Positions 19,940 through 28,315 of a DNA stretch of 64,000 nucleotides are shown here, piece by piece. The first letter of the stretch is position 1. Each line of letters opens with the position of its first letter. The notes beneath the pieces are model-generated. The model made no database searches and was not told the DNA's origin. It saw only the letters and a list, made by a program, of their open reading frames with translations. The translations under genes and the position numbers were made by a program. The stretch lies in assembly GCF_030908215.1 (NCBI RefSeq), contig NZ_JAVFJK010000010.1, positions 140,321-204,320 of the forward strand, written 5' to 3'. The DNA is from Sinomonas sp. ASV486. GTDB taxonomy: Bacteria; Actinomycetota; Actinomycetes; Actinomycetales; Micrococcaceae.

Positions 19940-20912
19940 GGGCCGACACCACCTCGAGCGCCGCAGAGACAACCCGTGCGGCCGAGGGCAGGGCGGCCTC
20001 CTCGAGGTGCTTCGCATAGGGCATGGGCACCTCCGCGCCGCAGACACGGGCCACGGGGGCATCGAGATCGTAGAACGCCGTCTCCGCGATGCGTGCGCTG
20101 ATCTCGCCCGCGAGGCTGCCGCTACGCCACGCCTCGTCGACGATGACCGCACGGTGGGTGCGCGCGACGCTCGCGAGGATCGTCTCCTCATCAAGCGGGC
20201 GCAGAACGCGCAGGTCGACGACCTCCGCGCTGACACCCTGGCGGGCGAGCTGTTCCGCGGCGTCGAGCGTGAGCGGGAGCGTGCCCCCGTACGTGATGAG
20301 GCTGATGTCGGTCCCCGAGCGGCGCACGGCCGCGCGGTCAATCCCGACAGGCCCCGCGGCGTCGTCGAGCTCTCCCTCGGCGCCGTAGAGCGAGCCGTGC
20401 TCGAACAGCAGGACCGGATCGGGGTCCTCGAGGGCAGTCCAGAGCATGCCACGGGCGTCTTCGAGCGTGGCCGGCGCGAGGATCTTCAGGCCCGGGATGT
20501 GGGCATACCACCCCTCGAGGCTGTGTGAGTGCTGGGCCCCAAGCTGCCGGCCCGCGCCCGTGGTCATGCGGATCACGATCGGCACGTTGAACTGGCCGCC
20601 GGACATGTGCAGGAGCGACGCGGCGCTGTTCACGATCTGGTCTAGGGCGAGGAGGCTGAAATTGACCGTCATGATCTCGACGATGGGCCGCATCCCGCCG
20701 AGCGCCGCACCGATTCCGGCCCCAACGAAGCCCGACTCGGAGAGCGGCGTGTCCCGGACGCGGGCGGGACCGAACTCCTCGAGCAGGCCGAGGCTCACGG
20801 CGAAGCAGCCGCCGTACGCGCCGACGTCCTCGCCCATCAGGAAGACGCGCTGGTCGCGCTGGAGCGCGTCCCGCAGCGCGGCGCGCATGGCTTCCCGATA
20901 CGTGAGCTTCAT
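19932..20912 (-). CDS. 2-oxoacid (pyruvate-type) dehydrogenase E1 beta
   Basis: 326 residues from the ATG at 20912, which overlaps the E1 alpha stop by four bases (ATGA). Family motifs are [47 protein letters not shown] and the C-terminal [21 protein letters not shown] block of the E1 beta family. It pairs with E1 alpha to form the thiamine-diphosphate decarboxylase. The local order E1alpha-E1beta-E2 fits pyruvate- or acetoin-type complexes; specificity cannot be set from sequence alone. Confidence 0.94.
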   Translation of the reverse strand: MKLTYREAMRAALRDALQRDQRVFLMGEDVGAYGGCFAVSLGLLEEFGPARVRDTPLSESGFVGAGIGAALGGMRPIVEIMTVNFSLLALDQIVNSAASLLHMSGGQFNVPIVIRMTTGAGRQLGAQHSHSLEGWYAHIPGLKILAPATLEDARGMLWTALEDPDPVLLFEHGSLYGAEGELDDAAGPVGIDRAAVRRSGTDISLITYGGTLPLTLDAAEQLARQGVSAEVVDLRVLRPLDEETILASVARTHRAVIVDEAWRSGSLAGEISARIAETAFYDLDAPVARVCGAEVPMPYAKHLEEAALPSAARVVSAALEVVSARA

Positions 20913-21910
20913 GGCGTGCGCCCCTCGCTGTAGACGAAGCGGGTGAGCTCCTCGAGCGGTTCGAGGGTGCCCTGCTCGGCGAACGCGACAGCGTCGTCGA
21001 CCTCGTCGTCGACCTCGCTCGCGAGCTGGGCCCAAGTCTCGTCGTCGAGGTGCCCGGCGTCGGCCAGCGCCCCGCGGAGCTGGGGAATGGGGTCGCGCTT
21101 CATCCACGCGGCGACCTCGGCCTTCTCGCGGTACCGCTCCGGATCGAACATCGAGTGCGCGCGGAAGCGGTACGTCCTCAGTTCGAGGAAGTATGGACCA
21201 CCGCCACCCCTTACGGCGTCGACCGCGCGGTGAGCTGCATCGGCCACCGCGAGGGCGTCCATGCCGTCGACCTCCCAGGCCGGGACTCCATAGGCCGCCG
21301 CCTTGAGCGCAAGGTCCGTCTGGGACTCCGAGCGCGTCAGCGCCGTCCCCATCGCGTAGAGGTTGTTCTCGCAGCAGAACAGGACGGGGAGGCGCCACAG
21401 CGCGGCGAGGTTCATGCTCTCGTGAAATTCGCCCTCCGCCATGGCGCCCTCGCCGAAGAAACACGCGGTCACTCGATCGCGGCCCTGCATCGCATCGGCG
21501 AGGGCGAGCCCGACGGCGAGCGGGAGCCCGCCGGCCACGATCGCGTTGCCGCCGTAGAAGCGCGTCCCAGCATCGAAGAGGTGCATCGAACCCCCACGTC
21601 CGCGGCTGCAGCCCTCCGCCTTCCCGTACATTTCCGCCATGAGGCGCCGCGCCGAGACGCCCCGCAGCAGCGCGTGGCCATGCTCGCGATACGTTGCGAC
21701 CACGGCGTCGTCCGGGCCGAGCGCGTTCATGACGCCAGCCACGACGGCCTCCTCGCCGATCGAAACATGCAGGAAACCGCGGATCTTCTGCTCGGTGTAG
21801 AGGCGCACGCACGTCTCTTCAAGGCGCCGTACGCGCAGCATAGCCCTCAGGAGACCCACGGCTGCCTCGGGGTCGGCCTCGAGGAGATCGAGAGAAAGCG
21901 CGGTGGTCAT
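20909..21910 (-). CDS. 2-oxoacid (pyruvate/acetoin-type) dehydrogenase E1 alpha
   Basis: 333 residues. The thiamine-diphosphate motif is [15 protein letters not shown] (Glu in place of the usual Asp of GDGA, a conservative change). [35 protein letters not shown] and [10 protein letters not shown] are standard E1 alpha blocks; the C-terminal loop [14 protein letters not shown] is the region phosphorylated in eukaryotic homologues. The ATG at 21910 overlaps the acs stop by four bases. Length and motifs match acetoin/pyruvate dehydrogenase E1 alpha. Confidence 0.94.
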   Translation of the reverse strand: MTTALSLDLLEADPEAAVGLLRAMLRVRRLEETCVRLYTEQKIRGFLHVSIGEEAVVAGVMNALGPDDAVVATYREHGHALLRGVSARRLMAEMYGKAEGCSRGRGGSMHLFDAGTRFYGGNAIVAGGLPLAVGLALADAMQGRDRVTACFFGEGAMAEGEFHESMNLAALWRLPVLFCCENNLYAMGTALTRSESQTDLALKAAAYGVPAWEVDGMDALAVADAAHRAVDAVRGGGGPYFLELRTYRFRAHSMFDPERYREKAEVAAWMKRDPIPQLRGALADAGHLDDETWAQLASEVDDEVDDAVAFAEQGTLEPLEELTRFVYSEGRTP

Positions 21911-23709
21911 GGCCGGACCTCGAGCGTCGAGAGGTCGCCCTCTGGCAGGCCGAGTTCGCGGGCCTTGAGGAGGCGGCGCAGCACTTTGCCGCTGCGCGTG
22001 TGCGGGAGCGCCGGGACGAACGCGACCTCGCGCGGTGCCACGGCGGCGCCCAGCCGGCGTCGTGCGAATCCGATGATGTCCAGGCGCGTCTCGTCGGTGG
22101 GCTCATGGCTGGCGCGGAGCTCCACGAACGCCTTGACCATCTCTCCGGCCACCGGGTCGGGGACCCCGATGACGCCCGCCTCGGCAACCGCGGGGTGCTC
22201 CATGAGGGCGCTCTCCACCTCGAACGGCCCGATGAGGTGCCCCGAGGACTTGATGACGTCGTCGCCGCGGCCCACGAACCAGAAGTACCCGTCGGCGTCG
22301 CGCGTCGCGAGGTCGCCGCTGAGGTACCACCCGCCCGCGAAGCATCTCTGGTAGCGCTCCTCCTCGTGGAGGTAGCCGCGGAACATCGAGGGCCACCCCG
22401 GGCGTAGGGCGAGCTCTCCGACGCCCCCGGGCTCCGAGACCGGCACGGCCTGACCGTCGCGGAGCACCGGCCGATCGTCGGCGCCGCGCTCGAGAATGGT
22501 CGCCTCGACCCCCGGCAGGGGCTTCCCCATCGATCCCGGCCGGATGTCCATGGCTGCGTAGTTGGAGATCATGATGCCGCCGGTCTCCGTCTGCCACCAG
22601 TTGTCGTGGATCGGCAGGCCCAGGGCCTCCTGCCCCCACGGCACAACCTCAGGATTGAGCGGCTCACCGACGCTCGCCACGAAGCGCAGGGCGCTCAGGT
22701 CGTGTCCGCTCGCGCGCTCGGCGCCGGCCTTCATGTGCATGCGCAGCGCCGTCGGTGCCGTGTACCAGACGTTGACGCGCTGCTCCGCGAGGATCCTGTA
22801 CCAGCGGTCCACGTCGAGCTCTTCCTCATCGACGATCGTGGTGACCCCGTGCACCAGCGGGGCGATGATCCCGTACGAGGTGCCGGTGACCCAACCGGGG
22901 TCCGCGGTGCACCAGTAGACGTCGTCGGGGTGGAGGTCGAGGGCGAAGCGCCCCGTGGCCCAGTGGGCGACGACCGCCTCATGGACGTGCAGCGCGCCCT
23001 TGGGCGTGCCCGTGGTGCCGCTCGTGAAGTGCAGGAGCGCGTAGTCGCTCGGCAGGGTCCGCGCTGCCTCGGCATGCGAGGACGCGGCGCGCATTAGCTC
23101 TGAGAAGTCGAGCGTATCCGGCTCCGGCGCGCCGTCGGCGTCCACGAGGAGGACGTGCCGCAGCTCGGGCAGGTCGCCGCGGAGGGCCGCGACCTTCTTC
23201 CGGTACAGCGAGCGGGTCGTCACGAGGACGCGGCCCCCACCGAGCCCCAGCCGCTGGCGCACGGGGTCGGGACCGAAGGCCGAGAACAGAGGGCAGAACA
23301 CGCTTCCCGCCTTGAGGGTTCCGAGGACCGCCGCGTACAGCTCGGGCCGACGCCCGAGGAGCGAGAAGACCCTCTCTCCCGGGCCGACGCCGAGGCTTCG
23401 CAGGAGGTTGGCGAAACGGTTCACCTGGGCGGCCAGATCGGCGTAGGTGAGGGACGTGACGCCCCCGTCCCCGCGCACGAAGCGCAGGGCCTCGTGGGTT
23501 GCGCGCGGGCCGGCCGCGTGGCGGTCGACGGCCTCGTGGGCGATATTGAGCCCGCCTCCCGGGAGTCCGGACAGCGCGCTGCGTGCGTCCTCCCAGCGGA
23601 ACACTGCGCGCTCTGCGTCGTAGTCCGCGAGATGCGGCTCCACGGCCAGGGCGCCGAGGTCTTTATGGATCACCGGCCATGCCGTGCCCGATCGGGTTTC
23701 TGCGCTCAC
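21907..23709 (-). CDS. acsA: Acetate--CoA ligase (acetyl-CoA synthetase)
   Basis: 600 residues. The adenylate-forming motifs are [17 protein letters not shown] (P-loop), [10 protein letters not shown] (Trp pair that restricts the acyl pocket to acetate/propionate in Acs), [20 protein letters not shown] and the C-terminal [13 protein letters not shown], whose Lys is the conserved catalytic residue and a known acetylation site in Acs. It is the first gene of a five-gene operon with overlapping or coupled joints down to acp. Co-expression with E1-E2 suggests acetyl-CoA generation from both acetate and a 2-oxoacid. The upstream gap (23710-23917) holds a nine-C run at 23823-23831. Confidence 0.92.
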   Translation of the reverse strand: MSAETRSGTAWPVIHKDLGALAVEPHLADYDAERAVFRWEDARSALSGLPGGGLNIAHEAVDRHAAGPRATHEALRFVRGDGGVTSLTYADLAAQVNRFANLLRSLGVGPGERVFSLLGRRPELYAAVLGTLKAGSVFCPLFSAFGPDPVRQRLGLGGGRVLVTTRSLYRKKVAALRGDLPELRHVLLVDADGAPEPDTLDFSELMRAASSHAEAARTLPSDYALLHFTSGTTGTPKGALHVHEAVVAHWATGRFALDLHPDDVYWCTADPGWVTGTSYGIIAPLVHGVTTIVDEEELDVDRWYRILAEQRVNVWYTAPTALRMHMKAGAERASGHDLSALRFVASVGEPLNPEVVPWGQEALGLPIHDNWWQTETGGIMISNYAAMDIRPGSMGKPLPGVEATILERGADDRPVLRDGQAVPVSEPGGVGELALRPGWPSMFRGYLHEEERYQRCFAGGWYLSGDLATRDADGYFWFVGRGDDVIKSSGHLIGPFEVESALMEHPAVAEAGVIGVPDPVAGEMVKAFVELRASHEPTDETRLDIIGFARRRLGAAVAPREVAFVPALPHTRSGKVLRRLLKARELGLPEGDLSTLEVRP

Positions 23710-23917
23710 GCCTCCATCACACGCCGAGCACCCGATGCGGCCCAGTGCCGAAAGTCCCCGACCGCCACGTTCACGCCGTCCACAGGGCGCGCCTCAGCGA
23801 ACCAGCCCGCGAACGACGGCGGCCCCCCCCCGAGCGGTGGAAGTGCGGGCCGCCCGGGTGGGCCCCCCGCGGAGGGTCAGGCCGGAATCACCAGCCGCGT
23901 GCTGCTACCGCCAGCGC

Positions 23918-24826
23918 TTACCAGCCGCGCTCGGCGAGGCGGTGCGGGGCCGGAATGTCGTCCACATTGATGCCGACCATGGCCTCGCCCAGGCCGCGGG
24001 AGACCTTGGCGATCATGTCGGGGTCGTCGAAGAAGGTCGTAGCCTTGACGACGGCCGCTGCGCGCTCGGCGGGGTTGCCGGACTTGAAGATACCGGAGCC
24101 GACGAACACGCCGTCGGCGCCGAGCTGCATCATCATCGCCGCGTCCGCGGGGGTCGCGATGCCGCCGGCGGTGAAGAGCACGACGGGGAGCTTGCCGGTC
24201 TCGGCGATCTCCTTGACGAGCTCGAACGGGGCCTGGAGCTCCTTGGCCGCCACGTAGAGCTCGTCCTCGGCCATCGTGGTCAGGCGCTTGATCTCGGCCC
24301 GGATCTTACGCATGTGGGTGGTCGCGTTGGAGACGTCGCCGGTGCCCGCCTCGCCCTTGGAGCGGATCATCGCCGCGCCCTCGTTGATGCGACGCAGCGC
24401 CTCGCCGAGGTTCGTCGCACCGCACACGAACGGCACGGTGAACTTCCACTTGTCGATGTGGTTCTCGTAGTCGGCCGGGGTCAGGACCTCGGACTCGTCG
24501 ATGTAGTCCACGCCGAGGGACTGCAGGACCTGCGCCTCGACAAAGTGGCCGATGCGGGCCTTCGCCATGACCGGGATCGAGACAGCCTCGATGATCGAGT
24601 CGATCATGTCCGGATCGGACATGCGGGACACGCCGCCCTGGGCGCGGATGTCAGCAGGGACACGCTCGAGCGCCATGACAGCGACGGCACCGGCATCCTC
24701 GGCGATCTTCGCCTGCTCGACGTTGACGACGTCCATGATGACGCCGCCCTTGAGCATCTCGGCCATGCCGCGCTTGACACGGTTGCTGCCAGTCGTGGGA
24801 GCCGAGGCGTTTGCTTCAGTAGACAC
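23918..24826 (-). CDS. pdxS: Pyridoxal 5'-phosphate synthase lyase subunit PdxS
   Basis: 302 residues from the GTG at 24826, the only start that yields the family N-terminus ([20 protein letters not shown]). The catalytic Lys residues are in [16 protein letters not shown] and [36 protein letters not shown] and GSGIFKS complete the phosphate-binding barrel. PdxS builds PLP from ribose 5-phosphate, glyceraldehyde 3-phosphate and ammonia from PdxT. Its partner pdxT is about 12 kb away. A ten-base tandem repeat lies just upstream of the start. Confidence 0.97.
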   Translation of the reverse strand: MSTEANASAPTTGSNRVKRGMAEMLKGGVIMDVVNVEQAKIAEDAGAVAVMALERVPADIRAQGGVSRMSDPDMIDSIIEAVSIPVMAKARIGHFVEAQVLQSLGVDYIDESEVLTPADYENHIDKWKFTVPFVCGATNLGEALRRINEGAAMIRSKGEAGTGDVSNATTHMRKIRAEIKRLTTMAEDELYVAAKELQAPFELVKEIAETGKLPVVLFTAGGIATPADAAMMMQLGADGVFVGSGIFKSGNPAERAAAVVKATTFFDDPDMIAKVSRGLGEAMVGINVDDIPAPHRLAERGW

Positions 24827-24852
24827 GTACTCGTCTTTCTTGTCGCGCGAAC

Positions 24853-24872
24853 AGCTTGAAAAAGCTTGAAAA
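24853..24872. repeat. Two tandem copies of a 10-bp AT-rich unit in the pdxS leader
   Basis: The unit AGCTTGAAAA occurs twice in a row, exactly one helical turn apart, 27-46 bases upstream of the pdxS GTG. It is AT-rich against a GC-rich background. Direct repeats are the usual target form for MocR-type PdxR regulators, but no such regulator gene is in this window, so the role is a guess. Confidence 0.5.
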
Positions 24873-24969
24873 CGTCTGTGGGGACACCCCAGTCTATCCC
24901 CGGCGGGGAGGCCATGTGACTGGTATGACTCCCAACCTCCGGAAGGCCTCTCAGGACATCTGCACAGGC

Positions 24970-25587
24970 TCAGGCGGCGCCGGGTGAATCGGCCTGGGAC
25001 CGCACTGTGAGGACACGCTGGCACACCGTCACGATGCTCGCGGCGGCGAGGAGCGCGAGCGTGGCCGTGAGGAAGGGCACCGGCAGGCCGAGTCCCACGA
25101 GTCCCGTCACGACGAGGGTGGACACGAGCCGCTCAGCCCGTTCGGCGATCCCGACATTTGCCGTGTACCCGAGGGACTCGGCCTTGGCGCGCGCATACGA
25201 GACGATGTTGCCCAGTGCGAGGCAGGCCAGGGCGAGTGAACCCGTGGCGAAGTCGTGGCCCGCTCCGAAGTACCAGAACGCGATCCCCGCGAACACCGCG
25301 CCGTCCTGGACCCGGTCGAGCGTCGAGTCGAGGAAACTCCCCCACCGGCCCGCGCGGTCCGCGAGGCGGGCCATGATGCCGTCGACTACATCGGAGAACA
25401 CGAAGAGCGTGATGACGACGACGCCCCAGAACAGCTGCCCCAGAGGGAAGAGGATGAGGGCACCGAGCGAGACGCCCAGTGTGCCCGCTAGCGTGACGGC
25501 GTCGGGCGAGACGTGCAGGCGCAGGAGGAACGCGGCGACGGGTGTGAAGAGCCTTGTGAACGCGTTGCGCGCGTGCCTATTCAGCAC
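24970..25587 (-). CDS. pgsA: CDP-alcohol phosphatidyltransferase (PI-phosphate synthase type)
   Basis: 205 residues from the GTG at 25587, which overlaps the HIT gene end by 11 bases and gives the normal actinobacterial length. The CDP-alcohol phosphatidyltransferase signature is complete: [20 protein letters not shown] then FLDSTLDR (D-x2-DG-x2-AR-x8-G-x3-D-x3-D). Five to six membrane helices follow the pattern of PgsA/PIP synthase. In many actinobacteria it is followed by a PI-mannoside acyltransferase and the pimA mannosyltransferase; here the next gene is pdxS. Confidence 0.9.
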   Translation of the reverse strand: MLNRHARNAFTRLFTPVAAFLLRLHVSPDAVTLAGTLGVSLGALILFPLGQLFWGVVVITLFVFSDVVDGIMARLADRAGRWGSFLDSTLDRVQDGAVFAGIAFWYFGAGHDFATGSLALACLALGNIVSYARAKAESLGYTANVGIAERAERLVSTLVVTGLVGLGLPVPFLTATLALLAAASIVTVCQRVLTVRSQADSPGAA

Positions 25588-26194
25588 CCGCTGCCGTCCC
25601 GTCCTCGGGCCAGGCCTCGGAGAGGATCCGGCGGGTCTCGTCAAGGGTCTGGGTGATCTGCTTCGTCTGGGCGATGATCGGCAGGAAGTTCCCGTCCCCG
25701 CCCCATCGGGGCACGATGTGCTGGTGGAGGTGAGAGGCGATCCCGGCCCCGCCGGCGTCGCCCTGGTTGATGCCGAGGTTGAACCCGTGGGGCCCGGAGA
25801 CCTTGCGGATCACGCGCATGGCGGTCTGCGCGATCGCGGCCATCTCCGCGGTCTCCTCCGCCGTGATGTCCGTGTAGTCGGGCACATGACGGTAGGGGCA
25901 CACGAGAAGGTGGCCCGGGTTGTAGGGGAACAGATTGAGGACGGCATAGGCTGTGCGGCCGCGGTGCACGATGAGGGACTCTTCGTCGCTTCGGCCCGGG
26001 GCCGCGCAGAACGGGCAGTCGTCCTGGTTGCGGAACTGGCCCTGCCCGCCCTTGACATAGGCCATGCGGTGCGGAGTCCACAGGCGCCCGAAGGCATCCG
26101 GCGCTCCGGGCAGCTCGAAGCCGTCCGTCACCTCGGCATCCATCGCGGCCTCGGAGCTGGCGCGCCGCTCACCGACGCCCGTGGACTCCGCCAT
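25577..26194 (-). CDS. HIT family hydrolase
   Basis: 205 residues from the ATG at 26194, one base after the thrS stop. The histidine triad is SHLHQHIVPRW (H-x-H-x-H). DCPFCAAPG and LNLFPYNPGHLLVCPYRH are the other HIT blocks. This subgroup, always beside thrS and pgsA in actinobacteria, is related to AP4A phosphorylase-type HIT proteins (Rv2613c in Mycobacterium tuberculosis). It ends within the first codons of pgsA, consistent with a thrS-HIT-pgsA operon. Confidence 0.93.
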   Translation of the reverse strand: MAESTGVGERRASSEAAMDAEVTDGFELPGAPDAFGRLWTPHRMAYVKGGQGQFRNQDDCPFCAAPGRSDEESLIVHRGRTAYAVLNLFPYNPGHLLVCPYRHVPDYTDITAEETAEMAAIAQTAMRVIRKVSGPHGFNLGINQGDAGGAGIASHLHQHIVPRWGGDGNFLPIIAQTKQITQTLDETRRILSEAWPEDGTAAGAE

Positions 26195-26195
26195 G

Positions 26196-28217
26196 TCAGT
26201 TCGCCCTCGTGCGCACGGCCTCGACGATGCGCTCGATCGCCGTCTCGATCGGCACGCCGTTGTCCTGGCTGCCGTCGCGGAACCGGAACGAGACGGCGCC
26301 AGCCTCCGCGTCCTCGCCGCCCGCAATGAGGACGAACGGCACCTTCTCCTTGCTGGCCGTGCGGATCTTCTTCGGGAAGCGGTCGCTCGAGGCGTCCACC
26401 TCGGCACGGATCCCTTCCTTCCTGAGGCGATCCACGACGTCGTACAGGTAGTCGTTGAACGCCTCGGCGACAGGAACCGCCACGACCTGCACCGGCGCGA
26501 GCCACGCCGGGAACGCCCCCGCGTAGTGCTCCGTCAGGACGCCCATGAACCGCTCGATGGAGCCGAACTTGGCTGCGTGGATCATCACGGGCTCCTGGCG
26601 GGAGCCGTCCGCAGCCTGGTACTCGAGCCCGAAGCGCGCAGGCTGGTTGAAGTCGTACTGCACGGTCGACATCTGCCACGTGCGCCCAATCGCGTCGCGG
26701 GCCTGGACCGAGATCTTGGGCCCGTAGTAGGCGGCTCCGCCCGGATCCGGGACGAGCTCGAGGCCGGTCTCGAGGGCAACCCGCTCGAGGACGGCCGTCG
26801 CCTCCTCCCACTGCTCGTCCGTGCCGATGAACTTGTCCGACTCGGGGTCACGCGTGGACAGCTCGAGGTAGAAGTCATCGAGCCCGAAGTCCCGCAGGAG
26901 TGACAGGATGAAGTCGAGCAGGTGCTTGACCTCGCTGGGCGCCTGCTCCTTGGTCACGTAGGAGTGCGAATCGTCCTGGGCGAAGCCGCGCACGCGGGTC
27001 AGGCCGTGGACCACGCCGGACTTCTCGTAGCGGTACACGTGGCCGAACTCGAACAGCCGCATCGGGAGTTCGCGGTAGGAACGTCCGCGGGACCGGTAGA
27101 TGAGGTTGTGCATGGGGCAGTTCATCGCCTTGAGGCGGTAGTCCTGGCCCGGCTTGGTGATGTTGCCGTCCTCGTCGCGCTCCTCGTCGACGTGCAGCGG
27201 CGGGAACATCGTGTCGGCGTAGTACGGGAGGTGGCCCGACGTGTGGAACAGCCCATCCTTCGAGATGTGCGGCGTCCCCACGTACTGGAAGCCCTCCTCG
27301 ATGTGCCGGCGGCGGACGTAGTCCTCCATCTCGCGCTTGATGATCCCGCCCTTGGGATGGAACACCGGCAAGCCAGATCCGAGCTCGTCGGGGAAGGAGA
27401 AGAGGTCCAGCTCGGCGCCGAGCTTGCGGTGGTCGCGGCGCTCCGCCTCCGCGATGCGGTCCTGGTACTCCTTGAGCGCCTCCTTGGTCGGCCATGCCGT
27501 GCCGTAGATGCGCTGGAGTTGCTTGTTCTTCTCGGACCCGAGCCAATAGGCGGCCGCCGACCGGGTGAGCGCGAAAGCGTTCGAGATGAGCTTCGTGTTG
27601 GGCAGGTGCGGGCCGCGGCACAGATCGCACCAGACGACGTCGCCGCTCTTGCGTTCGATGTTGTCGTAGATGGTGATCTCGCCGGCGCCGACCTCGACGT
27701 TGGCGCCCTCCTTCGCGGCTCCCTCGGACTGGTTGTCCTTGGCCCCGAGGATGATGAGCTTGTACGGCTCGTTGGCCATGGCGGCGCCGGCCTCGACCTC
27801 GGTCACGACGCGGCGCCGGAACACCTGATTCTGGTTGACGATCTTGAGCATCATCTTCTCGAGGGCCCGCAGGTCCTCGGGCGTGAAGGGCTCGTCGACG
27901 TCGAAGTCGAAGTAGAAGCCGTCCTTGATGTACGGACCGATGCCGAGCTTCGCATCGGGGCGGAGCTGCTGGACCGCCTGGGCCATGACGTGGGCGGTCG
28001 AGTGACGCAGCACATTGAGCCCGTCCTCGCTCGCGATGTTGACGCCCTCGACCTGGGCACCTGCGGGGATCGGCTGGTCGAGGTCCTTGAGGACCCCGTC
28101 GACGCGCATGACGACGATCTCCCGCCGGCCGTCGAAGACCTCGGTTCCCGTGGTGCCCACCGTCACGGTGCTTGGCTCACCGTCGACGGTAATGGTGGTC
28201 TGCTGGGCATCTGACAC
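26196..28217 (-). CDS. thrS: Threonine--tRNA ligase
   Basis: 673 residues. Domains in order: TGS (residues 1-65), the second editing-like domain with [14 protein letters not shown] and GFYFDFDV (about 75-240), the class II catalytic core with motif 2 region [31 protein letters not shown] (zinc Cys) and [21 protein letters not shown] (motif 3), and the C-terminal anticodon-binding domain. It heads the thrS-HIT-pgsA operon. The ATG is preceded by AAGAGGAGACCCC. No T-box was recognised in the 98-base leader. Confidence 0.97.
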   Translation of the reverse strand: MSDAQQTTITVDGEPSTVTVGTTGTEVFDGRREIVVMRVDGVLKDLDQPIPAGAQVEGVNIASEDGLNVLRHSTAHVMAQAVQQLRPDAKLGIGPYIKDGFYFDFDVDEPFTPEDLRALEKMMLKIVNQNQVFRRRVVTEVEAGAAMANEPYKLIILGAKDNQSEGAAKEGANVEVGAGEITIYDNIERKSGDVVWCDLCRGPHLPNTKLISNAFALTRSAAAYWLGSEKNKQLQRIYGTAWPTKEALKEYQDRIAEAERRDHRKLGAELDLFSFPDELGSGLPVFHPKGGIIKREMEDYVRRRHIEEGFQYVGTPHISKDGLFHTSGHLPYYADTMFPPLHVDEERDEDGNITKPGQDYRLKAMNCPMHNLIYRSRGRSYRELPMRLFEFGHVYRYEKSGVVHGLTRVRGFAQDDSHSYVTKEQAPSEVKHLLDFILSLLRDFGLDDFYLELSTRDPESDKFIGTDEQWEEATAVLERVALETGLELVPDPGGAAYYGPKISVQARDAIGRTWQMSTVQYDFNQPARFGLEYQAADGSRQEPVMIHAAKFGSIERFMGVLTEHYAGAFPAWLAPVQVVAVPVAEAFNDYLYDVVDRLRKEGIRAEVDASSDRFPKKIRTASKEKVPFVLIAGGEDAEAGAVSFRFRDGSQDNGVPIETAIERIVEAVRTRAN

Positions 28218-28315
28218 GGGGTCTCCTCTTCATCTGTGCGGCTTCATAGCTTGTGGCGTACGGGGACCACAGCCAGCCACGGACAAGCCTAGCGGAAACG
28301 GGGTCCTGCCCCCGG

